DNA from: Faecalicatena absiana
Lineage (GTDB): Bacteria; Bacillota; Bacilli; Lactobacillales; Lactobacillaceae
Reading direction: 5' to 3'
Assembly (NCBI GenBank): GCA_017309015.1
Contig: JAEDAG010000004.1
Span: forward strand, 62,001 to 126,000
DNA: 64,000 nucleotides
Part shown: in pieces, positions 1-9,586 of the stretch
How positions within the stretch are numbered: the stretch's first letter is position 1
Layout of the letters: every line of letters begins with the position of its first letter
The notes under the pieces: generated by a model
Seen by the model: only the letters and a program-made list of their open reading frames with translations
What the model was told of the DNA's origin: nothing
The model's database searches: none
Made by a program: the position numbers and the translations under genes

Positions 1-2247
1 CTGACTAAGGACTTCGGCGGCATTGACTACAAGAGCGAAGGGCAGCTGAAGTACGCCGCCGGCTATAAAAAGGATTTGAACCTTTCCGCCGCAACAGAAG
101 TGCTTTTCCATGAAAATCTGTCCGTGAAAGCGGCCGAAAGCGACGCCGACGATGACGGCGAGGCAATGGATCCAACTGACGTGCAGATGATCATCAGCCG
201 GATCCAGCAAATGGTCAAGAGCCAGATGCAGATCTATGATCCCAAGACTAAGACCAAGCGGGCGATCAAATACGGCGACATTGCCATCTTGACCAGAGCC
301 AAGTCCAACAACCTGGCCATCAAGCAGACCTTTGACAGATACCAGATTCCCCTCTTTGTCATGGACGTTGAAAACTACTTCCAGACATTTGAGCTGACAG
401 TAGTCATGTCCTTCTTGAAGGTCATCGACAATCCTGACCAGGACATCCCCCTGGTCGCCGTCCTGCGCTCACCGATCTTCAACTTCACTTCCAGCGACTT
501 TGCCAACATCCGCCTGGCCCAGCGGTCAGTCAGCTTCTTTACGGCTATGGAAAGCTATGCCCGCCGCCATGATGATGAGCTGGCCGGAAGAATCCAGGGC
601 TTTTTTGACCTGCTGGATGACTTGCGCGACTTTGCCAACAGCCACCGGATTTCCGAGCTGCTGTGGACCATCTACCAGAAGACTGGCTTTTTGGAAATGG
701 TCACGGCCATGGCCAATGGCGAGCAGCGGCGGCTGAACCTGACGGCCTTGTATGAAAGAGCGACGGCTTATGAGAGCTCGGGCTTCCGTGACCTGTACCA
801 GTTCATCAATTTTATTGCCCGCATGCGCAAGAACCAAAAGGACCTCTCACAGCCAATTTCCAGCGAAAGCGCTGAAGACGCGGTTAAACTGATGACGATT
901 CACGCTTCAAAGGGGCTGGAGTATCCAGTCGTCTTCCTGGTCGGCCTCCAAAAGCGCTACCTGATCAGCTCCGACCTGTCCGGCAGCTGGGTCTTGGACG
1001 CGGAAGGGCTGGGGATGGCCTTCCCGTCCCCTGTCAAAGCACCGGAGGTCATGGCAGATACCTTGTTCAAGTCTTGGCTGAAGATCATCAAGAAGCAGAA
1101 GCTGCTGGAAGAAGAAGCCCGCTTGCTGTACGTCGCCTTGACCCGGGCCAAACAGAAGCTGGTCTTAGTCGCTGATATCCCCGTGTCAGCCAAGACGCCT
1201 CTTGCCAGCAAGGAAGCGGCCTGGAGCCGGCAGATCAAGGGCGGTCAGGTCTCCCTGATCGATAAGATGAACGTCAACAAGCCCCTTGACTTCCTGGCGC
1301 CAGCCTTGGCCAAGTATAAAGAGCAAGAGCATGCCAGCGACTTGCACGTCAAGGACCTGGCTGACGGCGATGACGGCCGGCTCCGGTTCGTTCACTACAC
1401 TGATGGGCAAGATGAGCCAATCTTGCCAGAAGAAAGTGAAAAGCCGGCAGCAGAAGCCACTTTGTCCAAAATTGAGCTGGAAGCGGTCAATTGGACCAAG
1501 AAGTTTTTTGACTACGAGTATCCTAATCAAGCCGCTACGACCACGACGGCCTACCAGACCGTATCGGAAATCAAGAAGGCGGTTGGGGATCCCGACGACA
1601 AGGAACTGGAGAATTCCCACACGCCGGAATTGGCCGCCACCAACCGCTACCTGCAGCCAATTGACACAGAGCCGGACTTCTTGTTCAAGAAGGGGGCTTC
1701 AGCAGCGGAAATCGGGACGGCCACCCACCTGGTCCTGCAGTATTATGACTATTCACAAGAACCCAGCCGGCAGAATCTGGATGAGCAGATCGACCAGCTG
1801 GTCAAAAGCGGCAAATTGACCCAAGCCCTGGCCGAGCAGATCAATCGCGACCACCTTCAGTGGTTCATCTCCAGCACTTTTGCCAGCCGCTTCCGTGAAC
1901 ATCCTGAGCGTCTCTACCGGGAGCAGAACTTCTCAATCATCCTCAATCCAGGCCGCCTGTTTGCCAGTTTGCGCGATTTTCCGGGCAAAATTTTGGTCCA
2001 TGGGACAATCGATGGCTATTATGCCGGTGAAAATGGTATTATTTTATTTGACTACAAGACTGACCACGTTGACCGGGCAAACTTGGAGTCTTCAATCGCG
2101 GAATTGAAGGAAAAATACCGCGGGCAGCTGGAGCTCTATGAGAAGGCACTGAATGAGATCAGCGAGCCCGGTCAAAGCGAGCGGAAAGTGGCTCATAAGT
2201 ACCTGATTCTGCTGGACTGCCAACAGGTCGTGGAAGTCACCGGATGA
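1..2247 (+). CDS. addA: ATP-dependent helicase/nuclease subunit A (AddA/RexA), C-terminal part
   Basis: The frame is open from base 1, so the N-terminal half, with the Walker A motif, lies outside the window. AddA is the helicase and nuclease subunit of the AddAB (RexAB) complex that processes double-strand breaks for recombination. Visible are helicase motif V ([20 protein letters not shown]), motif VI ([14 protein letters not shown]) and, in the last 170 residues, a RecB-like nuclease: [20 protein letters not shown], then FDYKTDH and the QLELY motif. These are the metal-binding Asp/Lys and Gln/Tyr elements expected of an active nuclease. It is the first gene of a run continuing into dinG. 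In Firmicutes addB normally lies just upstream. Nothing looks broken in the part seen. Confidence 0.95.
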   Translation: MTKDFGGIDYKSEGQLKYAAGYKKDLNLSAATEVLFHENLSVKAAESDADDDGEAMDPTDVQMIISRIQQMVKSQMQIYDPKTKTKRAIKYGDIAILTRAKSNNLAIKQTFDRYQIPLFVMDVENYFQTFELTVVMSFLKVIDNPDQDIPLVAVLRSPIFNFTSSDFANIRLAQRSVSFFTAMESYARRHDDELAGRIQGFFDLLDDLRDFANSHRISELLWTIYQKTGFLEMVTAMANGEQRRLNLTALYERATAYESSGFRDLYQFINFIARMRKNQKDLSQPISSESAEDAVKLMTIHASKGLEYPVVFLVGLQKRYLISSDLSGSWVLDAEGLGMAFPSPVKAPEVMADTLFKSWLKIIKKQKLLEEEARLLYVALTRAKQKLVLVADIPVSAKTPLASKEAAWSRQIKGGQVSLIDKMNVNKPLDFLAPALAKYKEQEHASDLHVKDLADGDDGRLRFVHYTDGQDEPILPEESEKPAAEATLSKIELEAVNWTKKFFDYEYPNQAATTTTAYQTVSEIKKAVGDPDDKELENSHTPELAATNRYLQPIDTEPDFLFKKGASAAEIGTATHLVLQYYDYSQEPSRQNLDEQIDQLVKSGKLTQALAEQINRDHLQWFISSTFASRFREHPERLYREQNFSIILNPGRLFASLRDFPGKILVHGTIDGYYAGENGIILFDYKTDHVDRANLESSIAELKEKYRGQLELYEKALNEISEPGQSERKVAHKYLILLDCQQVVEVTG

Positions 2248-2316
2248 GGAAGCAGAAGCAATTTACAATATTTACAACAATTAACAGCAATACCATGAAT
2301 GGAAAGGAGTGGACGC

Positions 2317-5103
2317 ATGGGACAGTTTTTTGACGATGAGACCTTTGCCGTCGTCGACTTGGAAACGACTGGAACCCGGAAAGAAGAGGGACACCGGATC
2401 ATCCAGTTCGGCTGCGCGATTGTCAAGAAGCGCCAGGTCGTCAAGACCTATTCTTTGATGATCAATCCGCATGGCGAGATACCGCTAGCGGTCACCAACC
2501 TGACCGGCATCAGCAATGAAATGGTCGCCAGTCAGCCGGACTTTGCCCACTACGCGGCCAAGATCCGCAAGATCCTGGCGGGCACGGTCTTTGTGGCCCA
2601 TAACGTCAATTTTGATTTTCCCTTTTTAAACTATGAGCTGGAGCAGGCCGGGCTTGACCCCTTGGACATCAAGGCCGTGGATACGGTTGAATTGGCCAAG
2701 ATCGCCTTTCCAACCCAGCCGTCTTACAAGCTGCGGGATTTGACCGCCAGCCTGCAAATTTCCCACAAGAATCCCCACAAGGCCGATTCTGATGCCTATG
2801 GAACCGCGATTCTGCTGGTCAAGATCATCGAGAAGCTGGAGCGGTTGCCGCAGGCAACTCTGAACTTGCTCGGGACGATGGCGCCCAAACTGATCCGCGA
2901 CACGGGCTGGATCATCAAGACGATTGCCGACGGCTCGCGCAAGAAGCGGCGCAAGCTGCCCAAAGATAAGATTCAGGTCCAGAATCTGGTCTTGCACAAG
3001 CAGGAGCTGCCAGTCGTCCAAGAAGGGCGGCAGACGGAATTTCCAGTAGGCAATGAGGCCAAAAAGAAGCTCTTCAAAAATCAGATCAATTACCGCCAGC
3101 CCCAGGTTGACCTGATTGACTACATGCATGAGTTCGTCAATGATGACCGCCAGCGGATTTTGCTGGTGGAAGCACCCAACGGAACTGGGAAGACTTTTGC
3201 CTACCTGTTTGCCTATGCCTACCAGCTCTATTCTGGCCGCAAGCTGGTCATCGCCACGCCGACCAAGGTTTTGCAAGAGCAGCTTCTGAACCAGGAGATT
3301 CCCCAATTGCTCAAGGTGACTGGCCTGGGGCTGAACGCGGAAATGGTCAAAGCTTCCAGCCACTACCTGGATCTAGACGGCTTTGCCTCAACCCTGCGTC
3401 AGCCTGCTCCCAACAAGACGACCTTGATCCTGCAGATGGGCATCCTGGTCTGGCTGACGGAAACGACAACCGGGGATTTGGATGAGCTGCAGCTGACTGC
3501 TGAGCAGCTGCCAATTTTCACCCAAATCAAGCATCCAGGGGATGCCCGGGTCGGCACCCGCTTTGCCAGCGTTGACTTTTGGAATCTGGCCAGAAGAAAG
3601 CAGGAGCAGGCCAATATCCTGGTCACCAACCACGCCTACCTGGTCAACCACTATATGGACTCCATCTGGGGACAGAATCCCTACCTGGTTGTCGATGAGG
3701 CCCACCGCTTTGCCGAGAGCCTGGTTTCCTCCAGAACCGATTCGCTGCGGTTTGAATCCATCTGGGGGATGGTCAGCCACTTGCGCAACCTCTTGTACTT
3801 TACCGACAACAACCTGGCAAAAGAGAGCGAGGAGAACGTCCAGCTCAAGCTCCTGCTTGAATTGCTGGACGAAGAAAGCTTAGACCTGATCCGGACTTTG
3901 AACCGGATGCAGAAGCTGGTCTACAGCCGGAAAGACAAGGCTTTAGGGCAAAGAACCCTGCCGAACAAGAGCATTCAGTTCACGATTGAAGGAACTGACC
4001 TCTTCCCGGACGACTCCCCCTTCAGAAGCTTGTTGAAGGAATTCCAGCAAAAGCTCGAGCAGGTCCGGATCCACACCAACCAGATCATTGACCTGCTCTA
4101 CCGGGAGCGCGACCGCTATTTGACCGATGAGCAGTCCTTGATGGATGAACTGGCCGAGCAGGTTGACCATATCGACTATTACGCGGAAAAGAGCTATCAG
4201 CTGGCCGATCTGCTAAGCCAGAAGGAGAATCTTAACCATTTGGGCTTTATCGTCCACGTGACCAACCCTGGGGACTCACTGAGCAGCAACCTGCACTGGA
4301 TGACCCTGGACAGTTCTGAAGAATTGCATAAAATTTATGACCGCTTTGACCATTTGTCCTTCGTTAGTGCGACAATGTCCAATGACGGCAAATTTGATTA
4401 CGCCAAACACGAACTGGCCTTAAACGGCCTGGCGGTCGATTCCTTTAAGGGCAAGTCGACTTTTGACATGGACCAGCACCTGAAGATTCTCGCGGTCGAC
4501 GAGCACCAGCCAGAGCCGGACAGCCCCGAATACCAGCAGCTGATTGAAAAGATCCTGACCAAGGACTTGAATGGGCAAAAGCACGTCCTGGTCTTGTTTA
4601 CCAGCTTGGATTTGATCAAGAAAGTCTATCTGAACCTATTGAATGACCCAAGAGTCAAGGACTATGAGCTTCTGGCCCAAGGCTTGACCGGCTCCAACGA
4701 ACGCCTGGCTAAGCGCTTCGTGATCGCGGAAAAGTCAATTCTGCTGGGGGCTGATTCCTTCTGGGAGGGGATCGACTTCCACAACTGCGGGATTGACCTG
4801 GTCATCGCGACCCGCCTGCCATTTGAGTCGCCGGACCTGCCGGAAGTCCGCCTCAAGCAGCATTATCTGGCCCAGCAGGGCATCGACGTCTTCAACCAAG
4901 AGTCTCTGCCCAAGGCCGCTTTGCGCCTGCGTCAGGGATGTGGCCGCCTGATTCGGGGGGAAGAAGACCATGGGACCTTCTTGATCCTCGATCCCCGCAT
5001 TTGGACCAAGCAATACGGAGCCTATTTCCGGGCCAGCCTGCCGGCCAGGGTTGAAAAGGTGGCAATCAAAGAGCTGAAAGCAAAATTAAAGATGGCGAGG
5101 TAG
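2317..5103 (+). CDS. dinG: DinG-type protein: DEDDh 3'-5' exonuclease fused to DinG helicase domain
   Basis: This is a long two-part protein. The N-terminal 170 residues are a DnaQ-like DEDDh exonuclease (VDLETTG, HNVNFDFPFLN, HKADSDAYGTA). The remainder has XPD/DinG helicase motifs: Walker A EAPNGTGKT near residue 285, VVDEAHR, DSFWEGIDF and LRLRQGCGRLIR. I see no iron-sulfur cysteine cluster. That agrees with Firmicutes DinG, which is known to act mainly as an exonuclease rather than as the FeS helicase of E. coli. Start: an in-frame ATG lies at 2299, but AAAGGAG sits at 2303-2309, so ATG 2317 is preferred. It follows addA by about 70 bp and leads the conserved dinG-ypmB-asnS-dnaD-nth order. 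Confidence 0.93.
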   Translation: MGQFFDDETFAVVDLETTGTRKEEGHRIIQFGCAIVKKRQVVKTYSLMINPHGEIPLAVTNLTGISNEMVASQPDFAHYAAKIRKILAGTVFVAHNVNFDFPFLNYELEQAGLDPLDIKAVDTVELAKIAFPTQPSYKLRDLTASLQISHKNPHKADSDAYGTAILLVKIIEKLERLPQATLNLLGTMAPKLIRDTGWIIKTIADGSRKKRRKLPKDKIQVQNLVLHKQELPVVQEGRQTEFPVGNEAKKKLFKNQINYRQPQVDLIDYMHEFVNDDRQRILLVEAPNGTGKTFAYLFAYAYQLYSGRKLVIATPTKVLQEQLLNQEIPQLLKVTGLGLNAEMVKASSHYLDLDGFASTLRQPAPNKTTLILQMGILVWLTETTTGDLDELQLTAEQLPIFTQIKHPGDARVGTRFASVDFWNLARRKQEQANILVTNHAYLVNHYMDSIWGQNPYLVVDEAHRFAESLVSSRTDSLRFESIWGMVSHLRNLLYFTDNNLAKESEENVQLKLLLELLDEESLDLIRTLNRMQKLVYSRKDKALGQRTLPNKSIQFTIEGTDLFPDDSPFRSLLKEFQQKLEQVRIHTNQIIDLLYRERDRYLTDEQSLMDELAEQVDHIDYYAEKSYQLADLLSQKENLNHLGFIVHVTNPGDSLSSNLHWMTLDSSEELHKIYDRFDHLSFVSATMSNDGKFDYAKHELALNGLAVDSFKGKSTFDMDQHLKILAVDEHQPEPDSPEYQQLIEKILTKDLNGQKHVLVLFTSLDLIKKVYLNLLNDPRVKDYELLAQGLTGSNERLAKRFVIAEKSILLGADSFWEGIDFHNCGIDLVIATRLPFESPDLPEVRLKQHYLAQQGIDVFNQESLPKAALRLRQGCGRLIRGEEDHGTFLILDPRIWTKQYGAYFRASLPARVEKVAIKELKAKLKMAR

Positions 5104-5112
5104 CATGCAAGC

Positions 5113-5607
5113 ATGTTAGATGAAAGAGTACAAAACGTTCTGCAGTATTTGGCCTGGCTGATCTTGTTCCTGTTCTTAGCCTACGCGGGTATGGTAGCCC
5201 TTGTATATCAAGCATCCAAGCCCTATAGTAAGTATGAGGCCAAGGTCGACAAGCTGGTCAAGCAAACCGCGATCACCCAGGTGGATGAGCACTACCACCT
5301 GGACCGGGGCGTCGTTTCCTATTCAGCCAGCGGGACGACCAAAAAGGGCAAGCAAGCCTACATCATTTACTTGCCAAAGTCCAGCAAGGCCTACTATTAC
5401 ACGGCCAGTGACGGGGTGAGCGAAAGCAGCGTCAAGGATAAATTTGCCAAGACCTATCCCAAGAAGCAGATCAGAGCCATAAACTTGGGCTGGAAGGACC
5501 AGCAGGCCGTCTGGGAAGTCGCCGCGACCAACGCGGATGGCAGCTACTGCTACGCGGTTTACAAGTTTAAAGACGGAAATCTGCTTTCTCTGGTCGATAA
5601 TTTATAA
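5113..5607 (+). CDS. YpmB-like membrane-anchored protein (DUF5590)
   Basis: A 164-residue protein with one N-terminal transmembrane segment (about residues 11-35, LAWLILFLFLAYAGMVALVY). It is followed by an extracytoplasmic domain of the DUF5590/PepSY-like type, containing a YYYTASDG stretch and a C-terminal AVYKFKDGNLLSLVDNL. The place between dinG and asnS matches ypmB of Bacillus and lactobacilli, whose function is unknown. It starts 9 bp after dinG and is presumably co-transcribed. The ribosome binding site is weak (GCGAGG within the end of dinG). Confidence 0.8.
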   Translation: MLDERVQNVLQYLAWLILFLFLAYAGMVALVYQASKPYSKYEAKVDKLVKQTAITQVDEHYHLDRGVVSYSASGTTKKGKQAYIIYLPKSSKAYYYTASDGVSESSVKDKFAKTYPKKQIRAINLGWKDQQAVWEVAATNADGSYCYAVYKFKDGNLLSLVDNL

Positions 5608-5661
5608 AATTTCTGCTATGATTGAAGGAGTTAAACAAATTTTTAAGGTGGATATTATAGA

Positions 5662-6960
5662 ATGACAAAATTGATTTCAATTAGAGAGTCAGCCCAACAC
5701 GTTGGCGAAGAAGTTCAGATGCATGTCTGGCTGACCGACAAGCGTTCAAGCGGCAAGATCGTCTTCTTGCAGCTCCGTGACGGTTCAGCCTTTTTCCAAG
5801 GCGTTGTCCGCAAGAACAATGTCAGCGAAGAAGTCTTTGAAGCAGCCAAGGGGCTGCGCCAAGAAGCCAGCTTCTACATCACTGGCACGATTTCAGAAGA
5901 TGCCCGGTCACACTTTGGCTACGAGATCCAAATTACTGATCTGAAGGTTGTCTGCAACAATGAAGGCTACCCAATCGGCAATAAGGAACACGGGATCGAC
6001 TTCCTGCTTGACCACCGGCACCTGTGGCTGAGAAGCCGCCGGCCATTTGCCATCATGCAGATCAGAAACCGCATCTTCAAGGCAACGGTCGACTTCTTTG
6101 AAAACGAAGGCTTCGTTAAGTTCGATGCGCCGCTGCTGATGCACTCAGCTCCAGAAGGCACGACTGAGCTCTTCCACATCGACTACTTCGACCACGATGC
6201 CTACCTGTCACAATCAGGCCAGCTGTACGGTGAAGTTGGGGCTGAAGCCTTTGGCAAGATCTTCACCTTTGGCCCAACCTTCCGGGCTGAAGAATCAAAG
6301 ACCCGCCGCCACCTGACTGAATTCTGGATGATGGAGCCGGAAATGGCCTGGATGCACCAGGACGAGTCACTTGACTTGCAAGAGCGCTTCTTGTCATACG
6401 TTGTCGGCCAAGTTCTGGAACACTGTGAATACGAACTGGAAATCCTTGGCCGGGACATCGACAAGCTCAAGCCTGCTGCTGAAGGCCACTACACCCGCCT
6501 GTCATACGACGACGCGGTCAAGATGCTGCAAGAAGGCGGCCGCGACTTCAAGTGGGGCGATGACTTCGGGGCTCCAGACGAAGCCTTCCTGTCAGAGAAA
6601 TTTGACCGTCCATTCTTCATCGTCAACTACCCAACGGCAATCAAGCCATTCTACATGAAGAAGAACCCAGAAAACCCAATGACCTACCTGTGTGCCGACG
6701 TCGAAGCACCAGAAGGCTATGGGGAAATCATGGGTGGTTCAGAACGTGAAGCCGACTACGACACCTTGAAGGCACAAATCGAAGAAGCCGGTCTCAACCT
6801 GGACGACTACAGCTGGTACCTTGACCTGCGCAAGTACGGCAGCGTGCCGCACTCCGGCTTCGGGATGGGCTTTGAACGCGTTATTGCTTGGATCTGCAAG
6901 CTGGACCACGTTCGTGAGGCAATTCCATTCCCAAGAATGATCAACAGAATGCAGCCTTAA
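5662..6960 (+). CDS. asnS: Asparaginyl-tRNA synthetase
   Basis: Class II synthetase of 432 residues, charging tRNA-Asn in the cytosol. The N-terminal OB fold has [20 protein letters not shown]. Motif 2 is [21 protein letters not shown] and motif 3 is [12 protein letters not shown] near the C-terminus. Length is normal for the family. AAGGTGG lies upstream of ATG 5662. The 54-bp gap after the ypmB-like gene contains TATGAT-like sequence and may carry a second promoter. A strong terminator follows. Confidence 0.97.
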   Translation: MTKLISIRESAQHVGEEVQMHVWLTDKRSSGKIVFLQLRDGSAFFQGVVRKNNVSEEVFEAAKGLRQEASFYITGTISEDARSHFGYEIQITDLKVVCNNEGYPIGNKEHGIDFLLDHRHLWLRSRRPFAIMQIRNRIFKATVDFFENEGFVKFDAPLLMHSAPEGTTELFHIDYFDHDAYLSQSGQLYGEVGAEAFGKIFTFGPTFRAEESKTRRHLTEFWMMEPEMAWMHQDESLDLQERFLSYVVGQVLEHCEYELEILGRDIDKLKPAAEGHYTRLSYDDAVKMLQEGGRDFKWGDDFGAPDEAFLSEKFDRPFFIVNYPTAIKPFYMKKNPENPMTYLCADVEAPEGYGEIMGGSEREADYDTLKAQIEEAGLNLDDYSWYLDLRKYGSVPHSGFGMGFERVIAWICKLDHVREAIPFPRMINRMQP

Positions 6961-6985
6961 TCCTTGCTAAGACTGATGTTAAAAT

Positions 6986-7017
6986 AAAAGGGTGAGTCAG
7001 CTCACCCTTTTATTTTT
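6986..7017 (+). terminator. Intrinsic terminator after asnS
   Basis: An 11-bp perfect stem (AAAAGGGTGAG / CTCACCCTTTT) with a 4-nt loop is followed by a T-rich run. It separates asnS from dnaD. Confidence 0.9.
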
Positions 7018-7047
7018 TATTGCGACTTTTTGAAAGGAAGATTTGCC

Positions 7048-7695
7048 ATGACCGACATTAATTTTTACCGCCGCTTGGGCATGACCAGCCTGGGCAACGG
7101 CTTGATTGCCTACTATGCCCAGCTCGGACTTTCTGAGGCGGAACTGGTCCTGGTCATCCAGCTGGAAGCTTTTTTTCAAAGAAACAACTGCTTCCCAAGC
7201 AATGAGAAGATTGCCGCCAATACCAACTTCTCAAGCAGCGACGTGGCTGTCTTAGTGCAAAGCCTGATTGACAAGGGGGACTTGGAAATCAAGCAGTTGA
7301 CTGACGATGAAGGCCGCATTTCCAGCTGCTACAGCCTTGATCCCTTGTACAGCAAGCTGGACCAGTATTTGGATGAGCACGTGCAGATCAAGAACGATCA
7401 GGGGAAGACGATTGAGAATCGCGCGAGCGACCTGGACAATGATCCGCTCAACCGCCTCTGCCGGGAGTTTGAAATTGAATTTGGCCGCTATCTGACGCCA
7501 ATTGAGCGGGAAGAAATCAGCGACTGGCTGACGATTGACCACTACGAGCCAGAGATTATCAAGCTGGCCCTTAGAGAAGCCGTCTTGAGCCGGGCCTTAA
7601 GCTTTAAGTACGTTGACCGGGTCCTGCTCAACTGGCAGCGAATGAACTTGAAGACGCCGGCAGAAGTACAGAATTTTTTAGAAAGGAACCGTTAA
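7048..7695 (+). CDS. dnaD: DnaD family replication initiation protein
   Basis: A 215-residue DnaD. An N-terminal winged-helix-like part (FFQRNNCFPSNEKIAANTNF) is followed by the DnaB_2/DnaD C-terminal domain with its characteristic ISDWLTIDHYEPEIIKLALR stretch and the YVDRVLLNWQ motif that contacts DNA. DnaD loads the replicative helicase during replication initiation and restart. GAAAGGAAG lies just before ATG 7048; an upstream TTG frame extension is not needed. Its stop is one base from the nth start codon region, a conserved pairing in Firmicutes. Confidence 0.92.
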   Translation: MTDINFYRRLGMTSLGNGLIAYYAQLGLSEAELVLVIQLEAFFQRNNCFPSNEKIAANTNFSSSDVAVLVQSLIDKGDLEIKQLTDDEGRISSCYSLDPLYSKLDQYLDEHVQIKNDQGKTIENRASDLDNDPLNRLCREFEIEFGRYLTPIEREEISDWLTIDHYEPEIIKLALREAVLSRALSFKYVDRVLLNWQRMNLKTPAEVQNFLERNR

Positions 7696-7696
7696 G

Positions 7697-8341
7697 ATGG
7701 CTAAAAAAGCAGGCAAGGCAGATACAGAATTGTTGTCCGACGATGAGGCCAGAGAGGTCCTGCGCCGCATCGACGCCATGTATCCAGACGCGAAAGGGGA
7801 GCTGCACTGGGAAAACAAGTTTCAGCTGCTGTGCGCCGTCTTGATGAGCGCTCAGACGACTGACAAGATGGTCAACCGGGTAACGCCTCGTCTTTTCAGC
7901 GATTTCCCTAGTCCGGAAAAGCTGGCCCAAGCGCCAGTCACGGCTATTGAAGCTGATATCTCCCAGCTTGGCCTGTATCATTCCAAGGCCAAGCACCTTA
8001 AAGAAATGGCCCAGATGCTGGTTGATGATTACGGCGGCGAGGTTCCCGGCAATAAGGCTGATCTGCTCCGCCTGCCAGGCGTTGGCAACAAAACGGCCAA
8101 TGTCGTTTTGGCCGAAGGCTGGGGCGTACCCGCGATTGCGGTGGATACGCACGTGGCGCGGATTTCCAAAAAGTTCAAGATCGTGCCGGAGGACGCCAAG
8201 CCCCTGGCAATCGAGCACCGGCTGGAGGAGCTGCTCCCAGAAGAAGAGTGGATCCACACCCACCATGCGATGATTCTCTTTGGCCGCTACACAATGCCCG
8301 CCCGGGCCAAGAATCCGGATCCATATGCCTATCTGAAGTAA
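7697..8341 (+). CDS. nth: Endonuclease III-type DNA glycosylase lacking the FeS-cluster cysteines
   Basis: A HhH-GPD DNA glycosylase/AP lyase of 214 residues for oxidised pyrimidines. The helix-hairpin-helix LPGVGNKTANVVLAEG carries the catalytic Lys, and AIAVDTHVARISKKF carries the catalytic Asp. The C-terminus is odd. After LFGRYTMPARAKNPDPYAYLK the protein stops, and none of the four cysteines of the usual C-x6-C-x2-C-x5-C iron-sulfur loop is present. GAAAGGAACC overlaps the end of dnaD and serves as ribosome binding site. Both catalytic residues are intact, so I expect an active FeS-free enzyme. Confidence 0.93.
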   Translation: MAKKAGKADTELLSDDEAREVLRRIDAMYPDAKGELHWENKFQLLCAVLMSAQTTDKMVNRVTPRLFSDFPSPEKLAQAPVTAIEADISQLGLYHSKAKHLKEMAQMLVDDYGGEVPGNKADLLRLPGVGNKTANVVLAEGWGVPAIAVDTHVARISKKFKIVPEDAKPLAIEHRLEELLPEEEWIHTHHAMILFGRYTMPARAKNPDPYAYLK

Positions 8342-8365
8342 AAACTAAAAATAGTCACAAACGAT

Positions 8366-8401
8366 AAAAGACCGTTAGAAGCTGCTTCTAACGGTCTTTT
8401 T
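8366..8401. terminator. Bidirectional terminator between nth and hdhD
   Basis: A 16-bp perfect stem (AAAAGACCGTTAGAAG / CTTCTAACGGTCTTTT) with a 3-nt loop. The A and T tracts on both sides suit the two convergent genes. Confidence 0.92.
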
Positions 8402-8418
8402 GGCATTATAGCTAAATT

Positions 8419-9420
8419 TTACTGGTTGACGATGGTTCTTGGCCGGCCGCCCTTGGCAATGGTCAATTGGTCGTTCAGGCAGATCTGCACCATGTTGCGG
8501 ATGGAAGTCTTGGTGTAAAAGGCTGAGTGCGGGGTGATCACGACGTTTGGCATCTTTGCCAGGGTCTTGTAGTCTTCTGGAATGTCATCTTCGCTGACGT
8601 TCTTGTGGCCGAAGTAGCTGCTTTCCTTAGCCAGGGTGTCCAGGCCAGCACCCGCGATCTCGCCTGCTTTTAAGGCTTTGATCAAGGCCTTGGTGTCAAC
8701 CAGCTCGCCGCGGGCACAGTTGATCAAGTAGGCTGACTTTTTCATTTCCTTAAGCTGCTTTTCACCGATCATGTTCTCCGTTGACGGGAAGAGGGGCGTG
8801 TGCAGGGAAACGATGTCGGCTTCCTTTAAGACCGTGTCAAAGTCAGTGTAGGTCAAAAATGGCTCAAACTCAGGGTTGTAGGCCACGTCATAGGCAATCA
8901 CCTTGGCGCCCATGGCTGAGAAGATCTGGGCAACGGCGCTGCCGATATGGCCCACCCCGATCAAGCCGACGGTTAGGTTGTAGATTTCGTTGCTAATTAA
9001 GTCGCCTGGCCAGGTAAAGTCGTGGTCATGGTCCATCCGGTAGCGGAAGACGCCGATCTTGCGCAAGAGGTACATGGCCTGGGTGACCGTCATTTCAGCG
9101 ATTGCCCGCGGGGAGTAGACCGGCACGTTGGTTACCAGCAGGTCGTATTTCTTGGTGAAGTCGAAGTTGATGGTGTTGAAGCCAACGATGCGCAGGCCAA
9201 TGCACTTGACCCCGAATTCATGCAGCTTCTGGTAGACGATTTCTTCCGTGATTGGGCCCAGCGGCTTCAGGGAAATGCTGCTGCAGCCTGCGGCCAGGTC
9301 AACGTTTTCGCTGGTCAGCGGTTTGTCGGTCGTCTTGACTTCCACGTCGTTCTTCTTGGCCCAGTCGTCGATATATGGCACTTCGACCGGACTGACGTTA
9401 TACATGGCAATTTTGGTCAT
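8419..9420 (-). CDS. hdhD: D-2-hydroxyisocaproate dehydrogenase (D-2-hydroxyacid dehydrogenase)
   Basis: An NAD-dependent D-2-hydroxyacid dehydrogenase of 333 residues that reduces branched 2-oxo acids such as 2-oxoisocaproate to D-hydroxy acids. It has the GLIGVGHIGSAV dinucleotide fold, catalytic Arg in NCARGELVD, a Glu in LDTLAKESS and the catalytic His in TPHSAFYT. The N-terminus (MTKIAMYNVSPVEVPYI) and the middle closely match, from memory, the D-HicDH of L. delbrueckii rather than its D-lactate dehydrogenase, which starts MTKIFAYAIR. It is monocistronic, with AGGAG upstream of the start. Its substrate range could overlap with D-lactate dehydrogenase. Confidence 0.88.
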   Translation of the reverse strand: MTKIAMYNVSPVEVPYIDDWAKKNDVEVKTTDKPLTSENVDLAAGCSSISLKPLGPITEEIVYQKLHEFGVKCIGLRIVGFNTINFDFTKKYDLLVTNVPVYSPRAIAEMTVTQAMYLLRKIGVFRYRMDHDHDFTWPGDLISNEIYNLTVGLIGVGHIGSAVAQIFSAMGAKVIAYDVAYNPEFEPFLTYTDFDTVLKEADIVSLHTPLFPSTENMIGEKQLKEMKKSAYLINCARGELVDTKALIKALKAGEIAGAGLDTLAKESSYFGHKNVSEDDIPEDYKTLAKMPNVVITPHSAFYTKTSIRNMVQICLNDQLTIAKGGRPRTIVNQ

Positions 9421-9544
9421 AAAAATAGCTCCTTTTGCTTTCGTAAATGACTATGTTTCTGAATATGTTTCAGTTCACTTTCTATTTTAACGCAAACGCG
9501 GCAGAAAGCGGTTGGATATCATTACTATTTCTCAAAATATAAAG

Positions 9545-9577
9545 AAAAAGCCTGGCCGGCCTTTCGGCCTGCCAGGC
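9545..9577 (-). terminator. Terminator after the PBP gene
   Basis: On the minus strand, GCCTGGCAGGCC / GGCCGGCCAGGC with a GAAA loop is followed by TTTTTC, just after the PBP stop codon. Confidence 0.85.
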
Positions 9578-9586
9578 AGCAGGGCG

